Assembly: GCA_014058105.1 (NCBI GenBank)
Contig: JACGCM010000452.1
Span: forward strand, 2,232,001 to 2,296,000
Direction of reading: 5' to 3'
DNA: 64,000 nt
Source of the DNA: Kingdonia uniflora
Taxonomy: Eukaryota > Streptophyta > Magnoliopsida > Ranunculales > Circaeasteraceae
Both the position numbers and the translations under genes were made by a program. Shown one piece after another: positions 11,336-22,339 of this stretch (the first letter of the stretch is position 1; every line of letters starts with the position of its first letter). Below the pieces are notes generated by a model, which was not told the DNA's origin, ran no database searches, and saw only the letters and a list, made by a program, of their open reading frames with translations.

Positions 11336-12120
11336 TATGTTGTATGTTAAAGTGAGAACTAGTGGTATTCTCCTATCTTTTTGCTTTCTTTTGTATCTGT
11401 TGAGACTATCCTTTTTCTACTTTGAGTTTGTATGGTAACTTTGTTCTATCATTGTTGTTTGCTTTCCTTTCTTCTGTCTGAATGAATATTGATTGAAGTA
11501 TAAAGGTGCCTTGGTAACAACTGTAGCATTGAATTTAGATAAGCTTTCGGTTATGCGGGTTTATAAGATCCTTGAAAATCTTTGAGGTCGCCCCCAAGTT
11601 CATGAGGCTTCGAGGTCATCTCCGAGGTCCCCCCCTGAGTGTTTACTCTTTTGATTATTCATGCCACTTGGGTTTGCCCAAATTAATAACCTTGTAAAAC
11701 TTCAAGGTTACCCCCAAGTATTAGTCGGGTCGATGGTTTGATTTGATACTTAGGTTTGAACGACTTAAGAAGTTCATAAGGATTGCTTGTTGTAGATAAA
11801 CAAGCAAAATGATATTGGTTCAACAAAAAAAGGGTTCTTTTATTGATTAACAATACTTCGGTTATAACTGTGGTAAGTATTTATGGTCGTCTTCTGTTGT
11901 AGGAGACTAACTACATCGTGGTCCAGTGGTTTAGCAAAGGTTATTCATCTTCGGTCATGAGATAGCATAATCCTTTGTCTATTTTGTCATATACGACTTA
12001 TGGTCATTCCCAAGGTTCAACCAATTTTCCTACATTTTGAGGCTTCGAGGAGGGGGTGACTCTTCGAAGCCCCAAGTCTCTGATTGTAAAATTTCTAGTA
12101 CGAACCCTTTTGCTGTATGA
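11336..12120. repeat. T2 tandem-repeat slot (single unit) and spacer
   Basis: Lies between the 3' end of integrase (minus) and the 3' end of aORF1 (plus), so the two genes converge here. At about 11585-11770 there is one unit related to the ~226-bp tandem repeats of T6 (phrases GAGGTCGCCCCCAAGT, ATTCATGCCACTTGGGTTTG and TACTTAGGTTTGA in matching order). The rest is AT-rich non-coding DNA that would be the shared 3' UTR zone of both transcripts. Confidence 0.65.
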
Positions 12121-12700
12121 TTTTTTTAGTGAGTTGTGGTATCAGCCAAACTTAGCCAGTGGTCTACCTCGAGTCTCATCAATCTATAGCATGTTACAGG
12201 CGAGTTGAAACTCATTTTCTTCATCTAGGAGTTCGAAATCTCTTGTAGGAACTTCAAACTTAGTTGGTAAGACTGCTTTGGTTTTGTATGCGAGTAGTAA
12301 AGGAGTGCAACCCATTACTTTTCTTTGTGTTGTGCGATAACCCAGAACTTAATTACTTCTTTTATTTTTTATAATGGTACTACTTTGGCCTATTTGGTGA
12401 AGTAGTCTGTGACCACGAGGACGTGTTCTCTCTTGCCCAAAGATTTTAGGAACAGGCCCACCAGATCGATGGCCCACAGCTTATATGGCCAAGAATCTTG
12501 GCTGTATCAGAGATCTTGTGAAGGGCTCTTGATGTCATGGCCGTGTCAGTGCAGTTATCGCAATGCTTCACGTAGTATTCAACCTGCTTCTTTATATTCT
12601 GCCAGAATAGTCCTTGTGCTATTGTGTGCAGCGTCATAGATCTTCTTCCAGTATGTAAGTCGCAGCTACCTTCATGCAACTTTGTAATGATGGTGGCAGC
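12120..12700 (-). pseudogene. T2 integrase, catalytic core deleted
   Basis: The N-terminal zinc-binding region is visible (LHEGSCDLHTGRRSMTLHTIAQGLFWQNIKKQVEYYVKHCDNC, about 12700-12570). It gives an H-x-H...C-x2-C arrangement and runs on to a DYFTK-type motif at about 12395. Immediately leftwards the text jumps to the LSHNTK..GLHSFTTRIQ segment that normally follows the catalytic core. The second Asp and the Glu of the DDE triad lie in the missing part, a deletion of several hundred bases. The protein cannot integrate DNA. Confidence 0.75.
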
Positions 12701-13345
12701 TTCTTGTTTAGATATACATTTAAGGTGTACCCTGTTTACAGTCCTTTGGTGTAGCTTGCCTTGGAGGATGGAGTACCTTTGGCAATTCTCAAATAGTGAG
12801 AATTTTGCTTTCGGGTCAATCGGTAGGGTTTTGTTATTAAAATATGTTGGAAATTTTGTACGCCAATCTTTGGGATCGATACTCTCATCCCCATTATTCA
12901 TGGTATTGATTTTCATCCAGTCTATACATGGGCATTCGAGTACTTTGATGTTGAGCTTTCTGGGTTCGGACTGGCCTAACATTGCAGTAATGTAGGCGAG
13001 AGCGTCAGCGTATCTGCTTTTACCCTGAGGGTAATGTGTTATCGAATAGCATTCAGGGAAATGATCCATACGTTCGTGGATGAGTTCTGCATATTTAACC
13101 ATTTGATAGTTTTTTTCTGGTTTTCTCTGGTATAATGTCTTTGGGCTAACTACAAGTCAGTAAAGATGGCTAACTTCAGTAAAGATGGTTTAACTTAATT
13201 ACCTTTTCTATACGATTGTTAGATGGTGTAACTAGGACCATACGTATTTCGGAACCATTCGGGCCGGCTGAGCCTTCCGTGAATAGTCTCCAACCAGTAT
13301 TAGGGCTTCATGGAACTGTTTAATAGGCTTATTTGTCTAAGATTT
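12700..13345 (-). pseudogene. T2 RNase H
   Basis: Minus strand. The domain starts with WRLFTEGSAGP (about 13310) and ends with YSITHYPQGKSRYADALAYITAMLGQ (about 13040-12960), where the final conserved Asp is kept. The first catalytic Asp, normally in TDGS, is Glu here. The middle is frame-broken around 13100-13250. A 218-codon open piece (13102-12446) joins the RNase H tail to the integrase zinc region. Confidence 0.75.
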
Positions 13346-14620
13346 CATCATTGCGCTTTTCCCAATCGGCATCTTCTACTAAGAAATTGGCTAGAGAGCT
13401 AGCAACTGCTTGGCCTTTATGAGATATTTTCTTCTCGAAAGTGATATGATGTTCGCCAAAGAAAATGAACCATTGTTGAACCCATTTGGATTTATCTATT
13501 TTAATTGGTGAGGACTTCTCGAAGGGGGTAGCTCATTATCACCCTTATTCGATGTGCTTAGAAGTATGGTTTGAGCTTTTCGGAAGTGTAGGCAAGGTTA
13601 AGTAGAAGTTTTTTGAGCTTCGTATATCTGGTTTCGGCCAAGGTCAAGGTTTTGATGATATATTATACTAGTTTTTCAATGCCTTGATCAATCCTTATGA
13701 GGGCCAAACTTAAGGATTCGTTTGTCACTGTGAGATAAAGGGAAAGTAGATTGCCTTTGATTGGAGTACTCATTATTTGTGGTTGACCAAGGTAAGTCTT
13801 GAGCTCGTGGAAGGCTTGTTCATATTCTGTTGTCCAATTAATGTCTGGGATTTTCTTCTTGGTTTTGTAGGCCTGGTAACTGTAGAGTAGAGAGAATAAC
13901 CAGGCGTATCGGTCTGATGATTTGGAAATGAATTAATTGAGGGTGGCAATTTTATGAGCAACCTTCTGTATATTTTTCTTCGTTCGGGGAGATGGAATAT
14001 AGATTAGGGCTTGGATTTGGGTAAGACCGATCTCAATACCTCTCTTGCTAATGAGGTGGCTGAGGAATTTTCCTGTAGAAGCATTGAACTAGTACTTATC
14101 GGGGTTTAACTTCATTTTGTATGACCGAAGGATAACAAAAACTTTAGTCAGGTCTTGGATATGGGTATTTTTGTGAAGACTTTTGTAAAGTATGTTGTCT
14201 ATATAAACTTTGACTAAATTACCTAACAATGGCTTGAACATTGTGGTAATCAGTCGCTAGTAGGTCGCGCACGCGCTTATATGCCCATAGGGCATATCGT
14301 TACAACAATATAGGTCATGATCTATAATAAATAATGTTTTGATTTGATCTTCGGGCAGAAGGGGTACTTTGTTGCAACCTAAGGTGACATCCATTATCGG
14401 GAGGCATTTGTACCCTGTTGCTGCATCGAGGAGCACTATGATAATTGGCATGGGAAACTACTACAATATTCAAGATCCAATCTACGTACTTGACCTTACA
14501 GATAAAACCTGTGGCTAGAAGTTTATCGACCTTAAGATTAACGATATCTCAAATCCTAAGGGCTAAGGTATATTTCTTTTGTTTGACTATTGTACACTTG
14601 GGTAATAGGTTGAGTCGGTA
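13345..14620 (-). pseudogene. T2 reverse transcriptase
   Basis: RT text on the minus strand: LDAATGYKCLPIMDVTLGCNKVPLLPEDQIK (about 14425-14340), CCNDMPYGH (about 14300), VYIDNILYKSLHKNTHIQDLTKVF (about 14210-14140), YKMKLNPDKY (about 14110) and the connection FHELKTYLGQPQIMSTPI (about 13820-13770). The catalytic box that should read Y(I/V)DD reads YIDN, the same change seen in T6. Stops occur near 14090, 13940 and 13690. The enzyme would copy element RNA into DNA if intact; the loss of the second catalytic Asp predicts no activity. Confidence 0.85.
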
Positions 14621-14819
14621 ATAGGCGAGGGTGGGGTCTACTTCTGGTATCTCGTAAACTGTCCAGGTGAAGACGTTTCTATTAGCTCGATGGGGATAGT
14701 CGAAGGTTCGGTGAGGAACAGTTGTTATGATTGCTATGGCTTAACCCATTTTTTGAGTTAGATCGATCTCTGGCTATTCACCTGATCGTACTATCCATTG
14801 GGACCCTTTCATGTCCCAA

Positions 14820-15240
14820 GTTCTGCTCAGGGTGGTGAACTGCAATACTTGGTGTATGTCGAGGGTATTGCCTTCATGGCATGTAGCCAGTCGTGACCCA
14901 AGATGCTGAGGTATTCAGGCTTCTTATCAATAACTAGGAAGCTGGTTTGTAACTCCATTGAGCTAGTAGTGACAGGGAGGTCGATTCGTTCGACTACTAC
15001 TTCAATGGACTCGCTGAAACCTTTGAATTTGACGTTGGATGGGGTTATATGGTCTGTCATTTACATTATTTTGACTATTTTGAGAGAAAGGACATAGGTT
15101 ACGCTTCTGGTATCGATAAGCATCGTGTGCAAGATAATATATTCGACCTTTATCATGATGACTAACAGATCAAAGTAGGGAAATCTAACATGAGAGATAT
15201 TGCAGTTGAGAAAGTATATACCTTCGGGTCAGAGATGCTG
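14820..15240 (-). pseudogene. T2 aspartic protease
   Basis: A minus-strand open piece (15060-14827) carries the C-terminal half of protease: TPSNVKFKGFSESIEVVVERIDLPVTTSSMELQTSFLVIDKKPEYLSILGHDWLHAMKAIP. The upstream active-site half (about 15180-15090) is recognisable as HTMLIDT-type text but broken. It matches the T6 protease closely and would process the gag-pol polyprotein if intact. Confidence 0.75.
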
Positions 15241-16920
15241 GCTGGTTTTTGGTAAGAGGACTGGTAGTTTTTGTTGGTAAGTAAGTTTGCAATAGTCTTC
15301 TACTCTATTCCTCTTGCTTTGGGTATGACCGCTGTTAATATTATTGACTTCAATCATGGTAGCTTGGAAGATATGCACTTCGTTTAAGTGTTCGGGGTTG
15401 CCTGGGTTTTCAGATATAACCCATGAAGATAACTTGGGATGTCCGCAATATACTGGTACATTCACCTTGCTTTGAGTATCATTTCAAGCGACCGTTGCAG
15501 AGCGTAATAGTTATCTACTGGATGGCAGTTGTATTTGTAGTTCTGGCAATATGGTTCATCTTTACTGAGTTTGATTGGGTATGCTGCTCGCCATATTTGG
15601 TCGGCTTGGATGATGGGTTGAATAGCGCTGAGGGAGACGTTAAGTTTGGGCAGGACTGGAATCTGGCACTTCTTTCACAGCCTATTAATTGTTTTTCGTG
15701 ATTGCCACATTTTTGGTTACCAGTCTTGTTATAAATGGAAGCGACCGTGGTTGTATTCGACTGTCGAGGTTTATTGTGATTGTTGGTTTGGGTTTGTCCC
15801 TGTCGATTAATTTCATGGATGTGTTCAAGGTCAATGTAGCCATTGAATTTGGACAACATTTATCTGAGTGTTTTGGGTTTCTAGAGGACGATGTACTCCT
15901 TGACCTGGCTATCGTATGGGAGGACGTTGGAGTATGCTAAAACTGCATTGGTGGAATCAAGGTTCTCAATTTTGTGGGATTCATCTAAGAATCGTTTGGT
16001 AGAGCTCTCGTGTGTTTCTACTTGTGTCTTACGAATGTTGACAAGGGCATCGATTCTTACTTCTCGATACTTATTGAATGCAAAGTAAGATATGAACAAA
16101 CTTGACAGTTCCTCGAAGTTTTGGATATAGCCATTAGGTAGGCAATGATACCACTTAAGTGGGCTTTTTGTAGGGCTTGTATAGAACATTTGGGAAAAGA
16201 TGTGATCTACCGACGAGTAAAGTCTTAATGAGTTCTGAAATGAGAGGACGTGGGACTTCGGGTCTGTGTTTCGGTATTTATAGATTTTTTGGATATGGAA
16301 ATATAGAGGGACCTCAATGGCTAAAAGCTATGTACAAAGTGGATTGTTAAGTTTGTTATAAGAGTTATGGGCTGGGCTCGAACTGCTGTTCGAGCTCCTG
16401 TTGTATGAGGTAAGCTGCTCAAGGGGGAGAACGATGTATTCGAGGTCGATGCGGCTTTGGCCCTCGCGTATGTTCTGCACTGCTTTCACCTAGTTGTTCT
16501 CAGGTTGGTCTCCAAATAGGGGACCTCGATGTTTGTAATGTGGAGTAGCTCGAATCTTCTAAAACAGGGACACCTAAGTGGATTGAGCCTTCGGGTATTG
16601 GATTGACGACACCTTCAACGCCTAGATATACCGGGGTGCCTCTGTGTGGGAGTGGGTGTCCTGTATTCGTACCTGCTACAGACCTTGAACGGAGTTGCAA
16701 AGCTCATCAAAGTCATGATGATGTCTATCTATCCCTTCAACTCAGCGCTGGCATTCTACTTTGAGCTCCTGTCGCTGGGCCTTGCGCTCATGACGAAGCT
16801 GGTTTCTATGGTACTCTTTAGCCTAAACAAACAGCTCGCGCATCAAGGCCAGTTGAGTGACGATGTTGTCAGCCAAAACTTTGACTGTGGCTGAGGTAGA
16901 TCGAAAGGTAGGAGCCATTG
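15240..16920 (-). pseudogene. T2 gag
   Basis: The probable start is an ATG at about 16918 (MAPTFRSTSA), just inside the primer-binding site. The capsid-like part is at 16189-15881: LKWYHCLPNGYIQNFEELSSLFISYFAFNKYREVRIDALVNIRKTQVETHESSTKRFLDES, the usual retrotransposon-gag pattern. A Cys/His knuckle-like segment with QNYNCHPVD-type text lies around 15500-15560. Stops and frameshifts interrupt it. T5 and T6 carry homologous gag. Confidence 0.75.
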
Positions 16921-16963
16921 GAGGTGTGCTCGGTTGGTAAAGTTGTGTAAAATTTATTATTTT

Positions 16964-16981
16964 CCTATAGACGGTGCCAAA
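16964..16981 (-). other. T2 primer-binding site
   Basis: On the minus strand TTTGGCACCGTCTATAGG follows the LTR end directly. The same block, usually TTTGGCACCGTCTGTGGG, adjoins the LTRs of T3 and T4, with variants in T5 and T6. I cannot name the tRNA with certainty. Confidence 0.8.
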
Positions 16982-17613
16982 TATAGGGGACTAATCTCGT
17001 AGATGGGAGATCAAACTCTTGCACAGCTGTGTTAACGCTTGAGTATGGGTTTTAACAAGTATATTTAATAGAAATAGGAAAAGCTTCTTATAGACACACT
17101 TGTGTAGAGTCCTAGAATGGCATTCCTCCACGACCTCTAGCGAGGATTTGTAAGGTGAGATTGTATTAATGGATGAGATTACAAATAAAGGTTTGAGTAG
17201 ACTGAATCTTCAAGCTTTAGAAGATATTCAAAGGTTGTCAGAGATTCTCTAAGGTATGTAAGGGGGAAGATCTCTCAACCTCTCTATGGTAACTCTCCTT
17301 CCCTATTTATATAAGATAGGAAAGGTGATGTCACCATAGAGAATTTAAATTCCAAGTGTATCCTTATTTGCAGTTATTTTGTACTGAAGTCAGTTCTCTC
17401 AGAGTTGTCTACTCCGTTATCTACAGGTTTGTCTACTAGGTTGTCTGCCTTCGACTAGGAGCTGAGAAGGAGTAAAGCATGGTCAAAGCTTTGGTGGAAT
17501 CAATGGTAGGCTTGTTATGGCTCAGGTAGATTTGTAAGTTTAGTAGGCCACGAGCTTCTCAGGAGTCTTTGAGTATCCAGTTCATTCTTGAAGGTAGCGT
17601 GTAGGCTACTACA
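16982..17613 (-). repeat. T2 5' LTR
   Basis: 632 bp. On the minus strand it runs from TGTAGTAGCCTACACGC to GTCCCCTATA (consensus CCCCTACA; the G of the terminal dinucleotide complement has changed). It contains a promoter box TATATAAATAGGG on the minus strand (about 17310). The right boundary abuts satellite text TCTAGCGCTTTAG. Confidence 0.85.
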
Positions 17614-18390
17614 TCTAGCGCTTTAGAACACAATTCAAAGTCGTTTGGCTACCGACATATCGCTTAAGGTATAAGATCTTGTTTGTGAGTAGATTGTGTA
17701 CCAAATATAGGCAATAAATGTAGAAAGTCATGTCGATCTTCTAGTTGTGTTTCAGACTGGTACAAATTTCGCCCCTCTCCGATGCTTTAAAACTTAATTT
17801 TGAGTCATTTGGCAACTGACTACTCGTCTGAGGCACTGGATCTTGTTTGTAAGTAGATTTTCTAGACCATACGTTAAGATTGTTATAGAAATGCCCGTCG
17901 AGCTTCTGTCTTGCGTTACACGCTAATACAAATTTAGCTCATTTTAAGTATTAGAACGGAATTTAAAGTAGTTTTGCCACCGACAACTCGTTCTAAGCAT
18001 TAGATCATGTTTATGAGTTAATTCTCTACCAACCATACATAATGATTGTTATAGAAAGAGCACTCAATGTTTGTGAGTTAATTCTCTACCGACAACTTGT
18101 TCGTGTTTCATACTGGTACGGGTTACGCACCTTTCTACCGACCATACACAATGATTGTTATCGAGACCCGTCGAGCTTGTAGTTTTTGTTTCCCACTAGT
18201 ACGGATTTTGCTCCTTTCCAACATTTTGCTCCTTTCCACTAGTACGCATTTCACATTCATACATATTTTTCCCCTTTCTTGCACTTAAGAATGAAATTAT
18301 GAGTATCTTGGCTACCGATATCTTGTTTTAAGCGTTAGATCATGCTTGTGAGTAGATTGTGTGCCAACCATAGAAAATGATTGCTATAGA

Positions 18391-19480
18391 AAGACCAGTC
18401 AAAATTTTGGTTTACGTTACAAACCGGTACATATTTTACCCCTTTCTAGCGCTTTATAACACAATTTCGAGATGTATCGCTACTGACAAGTTGTATAAGG
18501 TATTAGATCATGTTTGTGATTAGATTGTCTACCAACCATATGCCTGGAATGTTACAGAATGTCCCATCGTGCTTATGGTACAAGTTTTATACCTGCACGG
18601 ATTTTGCCCTTCTCAAGCGCTTATGAACGCAATTCAGAGTAGCTTGGCTACCGATTACTCATTTTAGTTATTAGATCATGTTTGTGAACTGGTTGTCCAC
18701 TAACCATGCAATAGGATTGCTATAGAAAGGCCTATCGAACTTCTGACTCGCGGTTCACACCAGTATGAATTTCCCCCCTTTTTAGTACTTTATAACAGAA
18801 TTGAAAGTAGATTGGCAACCAAAAACTCATTTTAGGCGCTAGATTGTGTTTGTCTGCTGATTATCTATCGACCCTCCACAATGATTGTTATAGAAAGACC
18901 AGTTGAGATTTTGGTTTGCGTTACAAACCGGTACATATTTTACCCCTGTCTAGCGCTTTAGAATGCAATTTCACGACGTATCGCTACTGAAGAGTTGTGT
19001 AAGATATTAGATCATGTTTGTGAGTAGATTATCTACCGGCTATATGCCTAGAATGTTGCAGAATGTCCTGTCGTGCTTCTGGCTTATGTTTCACACCGGT
19101 ATGGATTTTACTCTTCTCAAGCTCTTATGAATGCAATTCACAGTAGCTTGGCTACCGATAAATCATTTTAGTTATTAGATCGTGTTTGTGAGTTGATTGT
19201 CTATTGACCATACATTAGTATTGCTATAGAAAGGCCCGTCGAGGTTCTGACTCGCGGTACACACCAGTATAGATTTTGTCCCTATCTAGCAGTTTAGAAC
19301 AGAATTATGAATAGATTAGCTGCCGAAAACTCATTTTAGGCGTTAGATCGTATTTGTGTGTTGATTTTCTAGCCCCTTTCTATCTTTACGACTTTATTAC
19401 ACAATTTTGAGATGTATCGCTACTGACAAGTCGTATGAGGTATTAGATCATGTTTGTGAGTTGATTGTCTACCGACCATA
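18391..19480 (+). repeat. Three-monomer (504-bp) higher-order repeat in S1
   Basis: Variants recur every third monomer. AAGACCAGT(C/T) followed by TACAAACCGGTACATATTTT starts at 18391 and again at 18895, exactly 504 bp later. The ATGTT(A/G)CAGAATGTCC(C/T)(A/G)TCGTGCTT variant recurs at about 18548 and 19053. The CGCGGT(T/A)CACACCAGTAT variant recurs at about 18750 and 19250. A third copy (from about 19370) is shortened. Confidence 0.75.
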
Positions 19481-19516
19481 TGCCTGGAATGTTACATAAT
19501 GTCCCATCGTGCTTCT

Positions 19517-20044
19517 GGTTCAAGTTTCACGTTGATACGGATTTTGCCTTTCTTAAGTGCTTATGAACACAATTTAGAGTAGCTTGGCTATCGATAAATC
19601 ATTTTAGTAATTAGATCGTGTTTGTGAGTGATTGTCTACCGACCATACGCAATGATTGTTTCATAAAGGCCCATCATGATTCTGGTTCACATTTTATACC
19701 GATACGGATTATTCCCCTTTCCAGTAATTTATAAAGGAATTTTGTGACGTTTTGCTACCAACAAGTCATATAAGGCATATGGTTCAAGTTTCACGCTGAT
19801 ACGGATTTTGCCCTTCTCAAGTGCTTATGAACACAATTTAGAGTAGCTTGGCTATCGATAAACCATTTTAGTTATTAGATCGTGTTTGTGAGTGATTGTC
19901 TACTGACCATACGTAATGATTGTTTCATAAAGGCCCATCATGATTCTGGTTCACATTTTATACCGACACGGATTTTGCCCCTTTCCAGTAATTTATAAAG
20001 GAATTTTGTGACGTTTTGCTACCAACAAGTCATATAAGGCATTA
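19517..20044 (+). repeat. 264-bp recent tandem duplication in S1
   Basis: The segment beginning GGTTCAAGTTTCACG at 19517 is repeated from 19781, with only scattered differences up to the common end CAAGTCATATAAGGCAT. 264 bp is not a whole number of monomers (about 1.57), so this is a separate, later duplication. Confidence 0.85.
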
Positions 20045-20185
20045 GATCATGTTTATGAGTAGATTGTCTACCGACCATATGGTTGGATTATTACAGAATG
20101 GCCCGTCGAGCTTTTGGTTCGTGTTTTACACCGGTACGAATTTTGCCCCTTTTAAGCACTTTATAACGGAATTTAGAGTTTTTTT

Positions 20186-21262
20186 TTATTTTTTTATTTT
20201 TTTTAAATAGGGATCTGTGTAACCCTAAGTTTCCAACCCCATGAGGTTTTATATAGGGATCAAGTTCTGTAAAATGCGAATGTAAGATAGAGATTTCAAA
20301 GTTTCAAGTTCGATTAAAAAGACGAGCTTGAATTGTGTAACAAATAACTGAGCTTGAATCAGATGATGCATAGCTGCGTGCTGAAACAAACGGAATGATT
20401 GTCCGTTGTCGAGCTCGAGGGAGCAAAAATTAGTATTGCGAACTGTAAGACTGCCTTCACGAACTGCAAGACTGCTTATGTAAGACTGCTGATGTAAGAC
20501 TACCTTTACGAACTGTATAAAATGAGGTTTATGAACTATAAGATTGCTGCTGAAATCTATGAATTCGAGCTGTTGCTAATAAGCTGAAGGTCTAAATGAA
20601 ATGTTGCTGTTGTAGAGGTAGTTCGTCTAAGTTTTACGAACTGCAAAAATTATCGTGTCATCGCAAACTATTGAATTGCTGCTGAATTGTCGACTTCGAT
20701 CTGCAAATTATATTTGGCTTTCACGAAATTCTTCTGCCGAATATTATGCCAAAGATAGATGTCAATCACAAACTGTTGTTGTAAGAGTGAATGGGGTTGA
20801 CAGATCTGAATCATGGGGTCCTCCTCTTGTTTCTAAACATTGGATTGACAGATCTAAACATTGGCTTTGATTTGGGGAGCCCTCAACCGGAATCATAACT
20901 CGAATTGGTGAAGCTGTTGATGGTGAACTAATGCGACCTAAACATTTATTACAATCAGCTGTTGATCTGAACATTGATGGAGTCACAATCAGCTTGAATT
21001 TGAGCTTGTTGCTATTTGGAGATGACGATGACGATGATGTTTGTGATAATCTAAAATTTCATCTTGATTCAGAGAGAGAGAGATAGGCTTTGTTTGCTCG
21101 GCCCCACTAGAGGACTGTGATATAGGCTCGACGTTGGCTTGGTTTCGTCGTATGGTTGCTCCGGCGGTGCCATCGGTCCGGACGATTTGCATGTTGATCT
21201 TGATTTGCCATTCTTTAGAAAAAATTTAACTGGTTGGAGAACAATGAGTATAACGCTTCGTT
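20186..21262 (-). other. T3 internal segment A
   Basis: Begins after satellite with a T-rich tract (about 20180-20204). Around 20430-20560 there are degenerate short repeats of the type CGAACTG(C/T)AAGACTGC. A minus-strand open stretch (21192-20989, then 20986-20762 in another frame) begins MQIVRTDGTAGATIRRNQ close to the primer-binding site, where gag should start. I recognise no gag motif in it; it is Ser/His-rich and of unknown meaning. Confidence 0.45.
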
Positions 21263-21280
21263 CCCACAGACGGTGCCAAA
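21263..21280 (-). other. T3 primer-binding site
   Basis: The minus strand reads TTTGGCACCGTCTGTGGG immediately after the LTR end GGCTATTACA. It fixes this LTR as a 5' LTR on the minus strand. Confidence 0.85.
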
Positions 21281-21793
21281 TGTAATAGCCTATTTTTGTA
21301 GAGACCGAAAATAGTATTTTACACCCTTGAAATGAAGAATGTTGTAGATGAAATAGCTATAAACACAAAGTTTTAGCGTGGAAAACCCTTGAATGGGTAA
21401 AAAACCACGACCTCTCCTAAGGATTTTCGAAAGAGAGATGTTTATAGATGTTTGCTAGCCATTACATAAAGAGAGATGTAGAAAAGATCTCTCAGCCGCC
21501 CCCCTGATTCGTAGCTATCTAATCTTATTTATAGGTCTTATAATATGACCGTTATTATTTTGATGAGGAACGTTACAATATCAGGTCTTGATGAGTCTTC
21601 ATAATGGTCGAGTAACTGCTTGAGTAACTCTTCTTCCTTGTAACCGCTCCATAATGTGTCATAAATGGCCACATGTTTGTTGACGAGATCGAAGTACTGT
21701 AGATGTATCAGCTCAGATTACTGTAGCAGTTTGGGTTGATGTAGCAGGTCGGAGTACTGTAGCAGTTCAGAGTGTTAGAAATAAGTCACCACA
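21281..21793 (-). repeat. T3 left LTR (inverted 5' LTR)
   Basis: 513 bp. On the minus strand it runs TGTGGTGACTTATTTC to GGCTATTACA, with a TATAAATAAGA promoter box and the GTGGTTTTTTACCCATTCAA ... GGTTTTCCACGCTAAA module. It matches 22640-23223 in reverse complement along its whole length; the right copy is longer in a zone of CTGCTACAGTA(A/C)TCC-type short repeats. Confidence 0.9.
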
Positions 21794-22335
21794 TTCTTCA
21801 TAGCTCATCAAATATACTCGCTCTCTGAGGGTCGCTTATTGAGTCAATCAATTCTATCTGGCAGAGATGCCATTTAGCTATGCAATATTCAATACATGTC
21901 CCATCACAGTCGCTCAGCTCGACCTGTAACTGGGATCTACATCATAGCTCATCAAATATACATACTCTCCGAAGGTCGCTTATTGAGTCAATCAATTCGA
22001 TCTGGCAGAGATGCCATTCAGCTATGCCATATTCAATACATGTCCCATCACGGTCGCTCAGCACGACCAATAACCGGGACCTGCTTCATAGCTCATCAAA
22101 TATACTCACTCTCCGAGGGTCACTTATTGAGTCAATCAATTCGATCTGGCAGAGACGCCATTCAGCTATGCAATATTCAATACATGTCTCGTCGCAGTCG
22201 CTCAGTTCGACCTGTAACTGGGATCTACATCATAGCTCATCAAATTTACACGCTCTCCGAGGGTCGCTTATTGAGTCAATCAATTCTATCTGGCAGAGAT
22301 GCCATTCAGCTATGCAATATTCAATACATATTAAC
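21794..22335 (+). repeat. 144-bp tandem repeat in T3
   Basis: Nearly four units with a period of 144 bp: the GGTC(G/A)CTTATTGAG landmark occurs at 21830, 21974, 22118 and 22262. Units contain TCTGGCAGAGA, GCTATGCAATATTCAATACA and CATAGCTCATCAAAT. Because 144 is divisible by three, long open frames (21880-22498) cross it; these are repeat artefacts. The reverse complement of the same unit is found in T4 at 31735-32262. Confidence 0.9.
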
Positions 22336-22339
22336 ATGC

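Larger units (their letters stand above)
6421..17613 (-). mobile_element. T2: Tat-like Ty3/gypsy element (family I) with truncated 3' LTR
   Basis: A minus-strand element of about 11.2 kb. Its full 5' LTR is at the right (16982-17613), next to a primer-binding site. Reading leftwards come gag, protease, RT, RNase H, a deleted integrase, a repeat-slot unit, a plus-strand (antisense) gene, a polypurine tract (6657-6675) and a 3' LTR cut short to about 236 bp (6421-6656). The missing LTR end adjoins truncated T1, so one deletion probably removed T2's R/U5 region and T1's 5' LTR together. The right LTR end abuts satellite S1. A target duplication cannot be checked because the left end is gone. Confidence 0.85.
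17614..20185 (+). repeat. S1: block of ~168-bp satellite
   Basis: About 15 head-to-tail monomers in plus orientation. The monomer runs roughly GACCATACGCAATGATTGTT, then ACAGAAAGGCCCGTCGAGCT, TCTGGTTCGCGTTTCACACC, GGTACGGATTTTGCCCCTTT, CTAGCGCTTTAGAACGCAAT, TCTGAGTAGCTTGGCTACCG, ACAACTCGTTTTAGGCGTTA and GATCGTGTTTGTGAGTAGAT plus TGTCTACC, which adds up to 168 bp. Monomers differ substantially from one another. Short open frames inside are chance. The block is bounded by T2's LTR on the left and a poly(T) tract opening T3 on the right. Confidence 0.9.

Noticed and set aside
15423..15940. Hydrophobic plus-strand frames opposite T2 gag that look membrane-like
   Set aside because: They are reverse-strand readings of gag; hydrophobic appearance comes from base composition.
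17614..20185. Possible short genes or a CRISPR-like array in the regularly spaced repeats
   Set aside because: The 168-bp unit repeats as a whole without distinct repeat and spacer parts; it is satellite DNA. Short open frames inside do not recur from monomer to monomer.
20160..20210. Poly(T) tract as the tail of a retroposon opening T3
   Set aside because: I found no target duplication around it and no matching body; it may simply be low-complexity DNA at the rearranged edge of T3.
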